From: Alnus glutinosa
Lineage: Eukaryota; Streptophyta; Magnoliopsida; Fagales; Betulaceae
DNA: 64,000 nt
Direction of reading: 5' to 3'
Assembly: GCF_958979055.1 (NCBI RefSeq)
Contig: NC_084888.1
Location: forward strand, 30,184,804 to 30,248,803
Part shown: piece after piece, positions 59,201-64,000 of the stretch
Position numbering within the stretch: the stretch's first letter is position 1
Layout: each line of letters starts with the position of its first letter
Translations under genes and position numbers: made by a program
Notes under the pieces: model-generated
Database searches by the model: none
Told to the model about the DNA's origin: nothing
The model's input: the letters and a program-made list of their open reading frames with translations, nothing else

Positions 59201-62019
59201 AGGACCAAGAAGACAGTTTATTAGCAGTATTGAAGAAGCATAAAGAGGCTATTGGATGGACTGTAGCTGATTTGAAGGGCATAGACCCCTCCATCTGTAT
59301 GCACCGGATTCATTTAGAGGAAGATGCTCGACCGTCTCGTGAGGCACAGCGCCGGCTGAATCCCAATATGAAGGAAGTAGTGATGAAGGAGGTGGTCAAA
59401 TTACTTGATGCAGGTATCATCTACCCTATCTCCGATAGCAAGTGGGTGAGCCCCACCCAAGTGGTTCCAAAAAAGTCTGGCATCACAGTGGTAGAGAACT
59501 CAGTTGGCGAATTGATTCCCCAGCACACAACCACGGGATGGCGCGTCTGTATTGACTACCGCAAGCTCAACTCCCATACTCGGAAGGATCACTTTCCACT
59601 CCCATTCATTGATCAGATCCTGGAACGTCTTGCTGGCCAAAGCTACTACTGTTTCCTAGATGGGTACTCCGGGTATAATCAAGTGGCAGTTGATCCCCAA
59701 GACCAAGAGAAGACGACCTTTACCTGCCCTTTTGGTACTTTCGCTTATAGGCGCATGCCCTTTGGATTATGCAATGCACCTGCCACTTTTCAGCGATGCA
59801 TGATGTCGATCTTCTCAGACATGGTAGAAAAATTTTTAGAGGTATTTATGGATGATTTCTCTGTTTTTGGTTCCTCCTTTGATACATGTCTCCACAATCT
59901 ATCACTTGTGCTTCAACGTTGCAAAGAAACAGATCTAATCTTAAGCTAGGAGAAGAGCCACTTCATGGTGCAAGAGGGAATAGTTTTGGGCCATATAGTA
60001 TCTAAAAGAGGAATTGAGGTGGACCGTACCAAAGTTGAGCTGATTGAAAATCTACCGCCACCTACTTCAGTGAAGCAGATTCGTTCCTTCCTCGGCCATG
60101 CCGGCTTCTATCGCCGCTTCATCAAGGATTTCAGTAAAATTTCAAGACCCTTGTGTAATTTACTTGCCAAGGATACTACTTTCCACTTTGATGATGCATG
60201 TCTAGAGGCATTCCATAAGCTCCGTTCTATGCTATCTTCTGCTCCCATCATGAAGCCTCCCGACTGGTCTTTGCCGTTCGAAATCATGTGTGATGCGTCT
60301 GATTATGCTGTGGGTGCGGCCTTGGGACAACATGAAGGCAAGCTTCCTCATGTCATCTACTATGCTAGCAAGACTCTGATGGATGCTCAAATCAATTACA
60401 CAACAACAGAAAAAGAGCTGTTAGCTGTTGTCTTTGCTTTGGATAAATTCCGCTCATATCTTCTAGGATCCAAGGTAATCATCTACTCTAATCATGCAGC
60501 TCTACGCCATTTGCTGGCCAAGAAAGAAACTAAGCCCCGATTGATTCGATGGATACTTCTTCTGCAAGAATTCGACATCGAAATACGGGACAAGAAGGGA
60601 ACTGAGAATGTTGTCGCTGACCACCTGTCACGGATTATATTTGAGAAACCTCAACCTATTCCAGTTAATGATTCCTTCCCGGATGAGCAACTATTTGAGA
60701 TTACTTTGAGGGAGCCGCCTTGGTATGCTGATATTGTTAATTATTTAGCCACAAGTCGGATCCCTTCTCATTGGTCCAAACAAGACAAGGACCGCTTCTT
60801 CAAGCAAGTCCGATCTTATTTTTGGGAAGATCCAGAGTTATTCAAGTATTGTGCTGATCAGATAATCCGCCGCTGTGTTCCCGAGAGTGAATTCCACAGT
60901 ATTCTTACATTCTGCCATTCGCTAGCATGTGGAGGACACTTCAGTGCCAAGAAAACTGCAGCCAAGGTTCTACAGAGCGGATTCACATGGCCTACCTTGT
61001 TCAAAGATGCCTATGGGTTTTGTCGGGCTTGTGAGAGGTGCCAACGCCTTGGAGCTATGTCTCGGAGGGACATGATGCCACTAAACCCCATCCTAATTGT
61101 TGAAATCTTTGATGTCTGGGGTATCGACTTCATGGGACCCTTCCCGCCATCTTTTGGGTTTGAGTATATTCTTGTAGGAGTGGATTATGTCTCTAAATGG
61201 GTCGAGGCTGTGGCCACCAAGACTAATGATCACAAGGTTGTGGTCAAATTCATCCAGACTAACATTTTCAGTCGATTCGGTACCCCACGGGCCATCATTA
61301 GTGACGGAGGTAAGCACTTTTGCAACCGGTTTCTCAAGACCTTGCTCCTTAAATATTCCGTCACACACAAAGTAGCCACTCCCTACCATCCTCAAACTAG
61401 TGGCCAAGTGGAAGTTTCCAACAGGGAGATAAAGCACATTCTAGAGAAGACAGTTAGGCCAGATCGTAAGGATTGGTCCTTGCGCCTCCATGATGCACTA
61501 TGGGCCTATCGCACAGCTTACAAGACACCAATCGGTATGTCTCCATATCGGATTGTTTATGGTAAGGCATGCCACCTTCCTGTGGAGCTAGAGCACAAAG
61601 CTCTGTGGGCAATCAAGCAGTTCAATTTTGACATGAAAGAAGCTGGCTCTCACCGGAAACTTCAGTTGACAGAATTGGAGGAGCTGCGCAATGATGCATA
61701 TGACAATGCCCGCATTTACAAGGAAAAGACAAAGGCATTTCATGACCGACATATTCTACCCAAATCCTTTGTGCCAGAACAAAAGGTATGGCTTTTCAAT
61801 TCCAAACTCCGGCTCTTTCCTGGGAAGCTTCGCTCCAGATGGGATGGCCCTTTCATAGTCACGTTAGTGTCTCCACATGGCGCCATCGAATTACAGGACC
61901 CAAAGGATGGCACTTTGTTCAAAGTCAACGGCCAAAGATTGAAGCCCTACATAGAGGGCGTTGCACAAAATGAAAATGCTGCTTCCATCCACTTGACGGA
62001 TCCCATCTACTTGGATTAG

Positions 62020-63448
62020 AGGAGTTTATCTTACCCTTCCTCATTTTTATTTTTGATTTGTTTGTGGATCTAGTTTGTCTGGCTGAAGACGTTAAACTTA
62101 GCGCTAATGGGAGGCAACCCACTTTACTAACACTTCTCTTGTTGATTTTCTTGATTTTTATTATAAAGCTGGAGTAGTGCTTTGTTTTTTTTTTAGGACA
62201 GGCATTCTTGCGTTGAAGATTGGGGGAGTACAACCAGTCCCATTTATTTTTTTCCTTCCACCCGGTATTGTATCTCTATCTATACATTGGGGACAATGTA
62301 TCGTTTAAGTTTGGGGGTGAGAAAAACATTTTGTTGTCCTCTTGTAGATATTGTGACTGCCTGATCATGCTATTTCTAAGAATTTGGTTGAATTTTGAAT
62401 TTTGATTCGTATTTCATTGGTGAGCTTAACATGATGAACACATGATCACTTGACTAGGAAATTAAGAAGTTTTGCTAATTTCTTTGGCAGCATGAGATAT
62501 TACTTATTTCAATTTGATTCTCACAAGCACACTAGCACGTAGTCTGTGGGGTATGAAATTTGAAATCAGTTATGTCTATTATCAATATCTTAGATGCAGC
62601 TGGGTAACTTATTGGAGGAATAACCTTGGCATAAAAAAAAAAATAAAAAAATAAAAAAATAAAAAAGAAAGAAAGAAAGAAAGAAAGAGAATAATATTGA
62701 TCACTTTGAGCTTTTCGCTGAGTAACCGGATCTCTTGCCTCATTAAGCATTGAGTATTCGCGTCAAAAGGTGGAAGTTTACCTTGATTGATAAATGGCTA
62801 AGTTTAGCTTCGTAGCCTTTTTGACTCGAGTTAGTAAGTCTTTAGGGTGTTTTACACCTAGTGCCCTAAAACCATCTGGTTTGGGAGTCATTGACCTAAC
62901 ACTCGTTACATGGGTCAATTAGAAAGCTTAAGGGAGCTAAGCATTGCACAGCCTGCATATATAAAAATAATAAAATATATATATGCCTTGGTTGTTTTAT
63001 CTAATGGGGAGTCCAACGAATTTTGAGTGTTGAACCATTCATGATTGAGATTAGTTTTGAAACCTCATGGCTATGTGTTAAGTTCACTTTACACTAATTG
63101 AATCTTGTGATATCTAATAATGCCATGTTTGTAGCTTAATTTTTAATTCCCTGAAATTGTGAAGATGGAGTTTATTTTGTTAAGCTTTCTAATGAATGAG
63201 AACCATTATTTTTATGATGCTGCATTCTTGGGGATAACATGGTAGGAACAATGTTTGTGGGTATCATTTCTGGCAAACCCTCACGAGACTTCACTCGTCC
63301 ACTAGGGAGTCCTAGGGGTTTAAAAGGCTTGTTGCATACGCTAAATGCAATCGTACATCCCACGAAAGAAGGATTTATTCCGTTGTTTTTCAGTTTTATT
63401 TCTTGTTTTGTATTGCTAAGGGACTAGCAATATGTAAGTTTGGGGGTG
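62020..63448 (+). other. non-coding 3' region of the Athila-like element
   Basis: No env-like frame. AAGTTTGGGGGTG occurs twice, at about 62307-62319 and at 63436-63448 directly before the LTR; the second is the polypurine tract and the first follows a GGGGACAATGT motif typical of this lineage. A GAAA microsatellite lies near 62665-62690. Confidence 0.7.
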
Positions 63449-64000
63449 TGATAAGCGTTGAATGTTACACATTCAAGCCCCTTAACTTATATATGTTAAT
63501 TCCTTAGCATTGTTATTTGTTTGATTTTGTGTTGTTTTATTGTTTTCAGGTTTTAAATAAAGATGCAATTAATTCCATGCTTTTTGGGCTTAAAGTACAC
63601 TTTGAGAAGACCTAGAAGATATGTTTAAGCTTAACCAATCATAATAGAATACCTATATGATGTGGTTAAGTTTAATCAAATCAAGTGAAGGATTAAATTG
63701 GAATTTCTCTACTAAGAGTCAAAAATCGGATTGGATTCAAATTTGGATTCTGCATATGTCTCAGTGTTTGAATCATAACTTTTGCGTCAGATATCGGATT
63801 GTAATAAAATTGGTGGCGTTCGAAACCTAATAAAAATTCCAACAAATATGTCAGAAATAGCTTTTCCTAAATTCGGACGTTTACTATATCAAAATCGCCT
63901 CGCAATAAAGGACCACAATTCTGGCCGAATTTGGAATCCTTTTCCTACTTGGATTGAAGTTTCAATCTCCTACTTGGACAAGAAGACTCAAGAGACGATT
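63449..64000 (+). repeat. 3' LTR of the Athila-like element (cut by the window end)
   Basis: Begins TGATAAGCG and matches the first 552 bp of the LTR at 54709 with three substitutions and no gap. About 1 kb of it should lie beyond the window. Confidence 0.92.

Larger units (their letters stand above)
54709..64000 (+). mobile_element. young Athila-like Ty3/gypsy element, runs off the window
   Basis: Parts in order: 5' LTR 54709-56271, primer binding site 56277-56294 complementary to tRNA-Asp, gag at about 56.5-57.8 kb, protease and reverse transcriptase at about 58-60 kb, RNase H and integrase at about 60-62 kb, an about 1.4-kb non-coding 3' region, a purine-rich tract before 63449, and the 3' LTR from 63449 to beyond the window end. 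Family signs are the gag core near ERAKHWFHSLAP, the RT motif FMDDFSVFGSS, and the integrase motif [17 protein letters not shown]. No env-like frame was seen. It looks nearly whole, with about two breaks in the coding region. The visible LTR stretch differs at 3 of about 552 positions, which points to an age well below one to two million years at usual plant rates. Confidence 0.9.

Overview
The window is nuclear DNA from a dicot plant, probably a woody rosid; this is inferred from gene content, intron structure and repeat types, and a Fagales-like tree is only a guess. It is AT-rich, with compact spliced genes separated by long intergenic stretches full of short DNA-transposon relics, and it ends in nested LTR retrotransposons.

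Left part (1-23.7 kb). After relics of a LINE and a copia-type element come the last three exons of a spastin-like AAA ATPase (2332-3647, +), a complete Aurora kinase of the plant AUR3 type (4940-7469, +, six exons), a tRNA-Val(AAC) (8314-8387), a GRF9-type growth-regulating factor with one QLQ and two WRC domains and a miR396 site (9311-12269, -, three exons), and, after about 10 kb of transposon-rich DNA, a single-exon fasciclin-like arabinogalactan protein of the FLA8 type (22417-23691, +). From recalled locus numbers, the Arabidopsis homologues of these four proteins are neighbours on chromosome 2 (AT2G45470 to AT2G45500), so this looks like a conserved block whose GRF9-FLA8 gap has been expanded by transposons.

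Middle part (23.7-46 kb). It holds a GC-rich island between diverged inverted repeats, several hAT, Mutator-like and Harbinger-like MITEs with exact or near-exact target duplications, and two copies of a short tRNA-derived SINE. Two host genes follow: a FIT/bHLH29-type iron-response regulator (34229-35527, +, three exons) and RPB5, the shared RNA polymerase subunit 5 (42035-45629, +, four exons). A broken duplicate of the RPB5 5' end lies about 4 kb upstream of it.

Right part (46-64 kb). A degenerate L1-type LINE (about 46.15-49.6 kb) is followed by an intronless, intact RPL23A copy framed by a 15-bp target duplication and an A-rich tail, so a retrogene. Then three LTR-type fossils are stacked: an old Ty3/gypsy integrase remnant, a Tat/Ogre-like element whose 5' LTR starts at 52878, and a young Athila-like element inserted at 54709 into the gag of the second. 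The two LTRs of the young element differ at 3 of about 552 comparable positions.

The host genes do not form a pathway: they cover microtubule severing, mitotic kinase activity, growth transcription, cell-surface glycoprotein, iron uptake control, transcription and translation. I found no convincing novel multi-gene system. The most informative observations are the nested insertions with readable target duplications, the retrogene, the RPB5 duplication and the GC-rich island.
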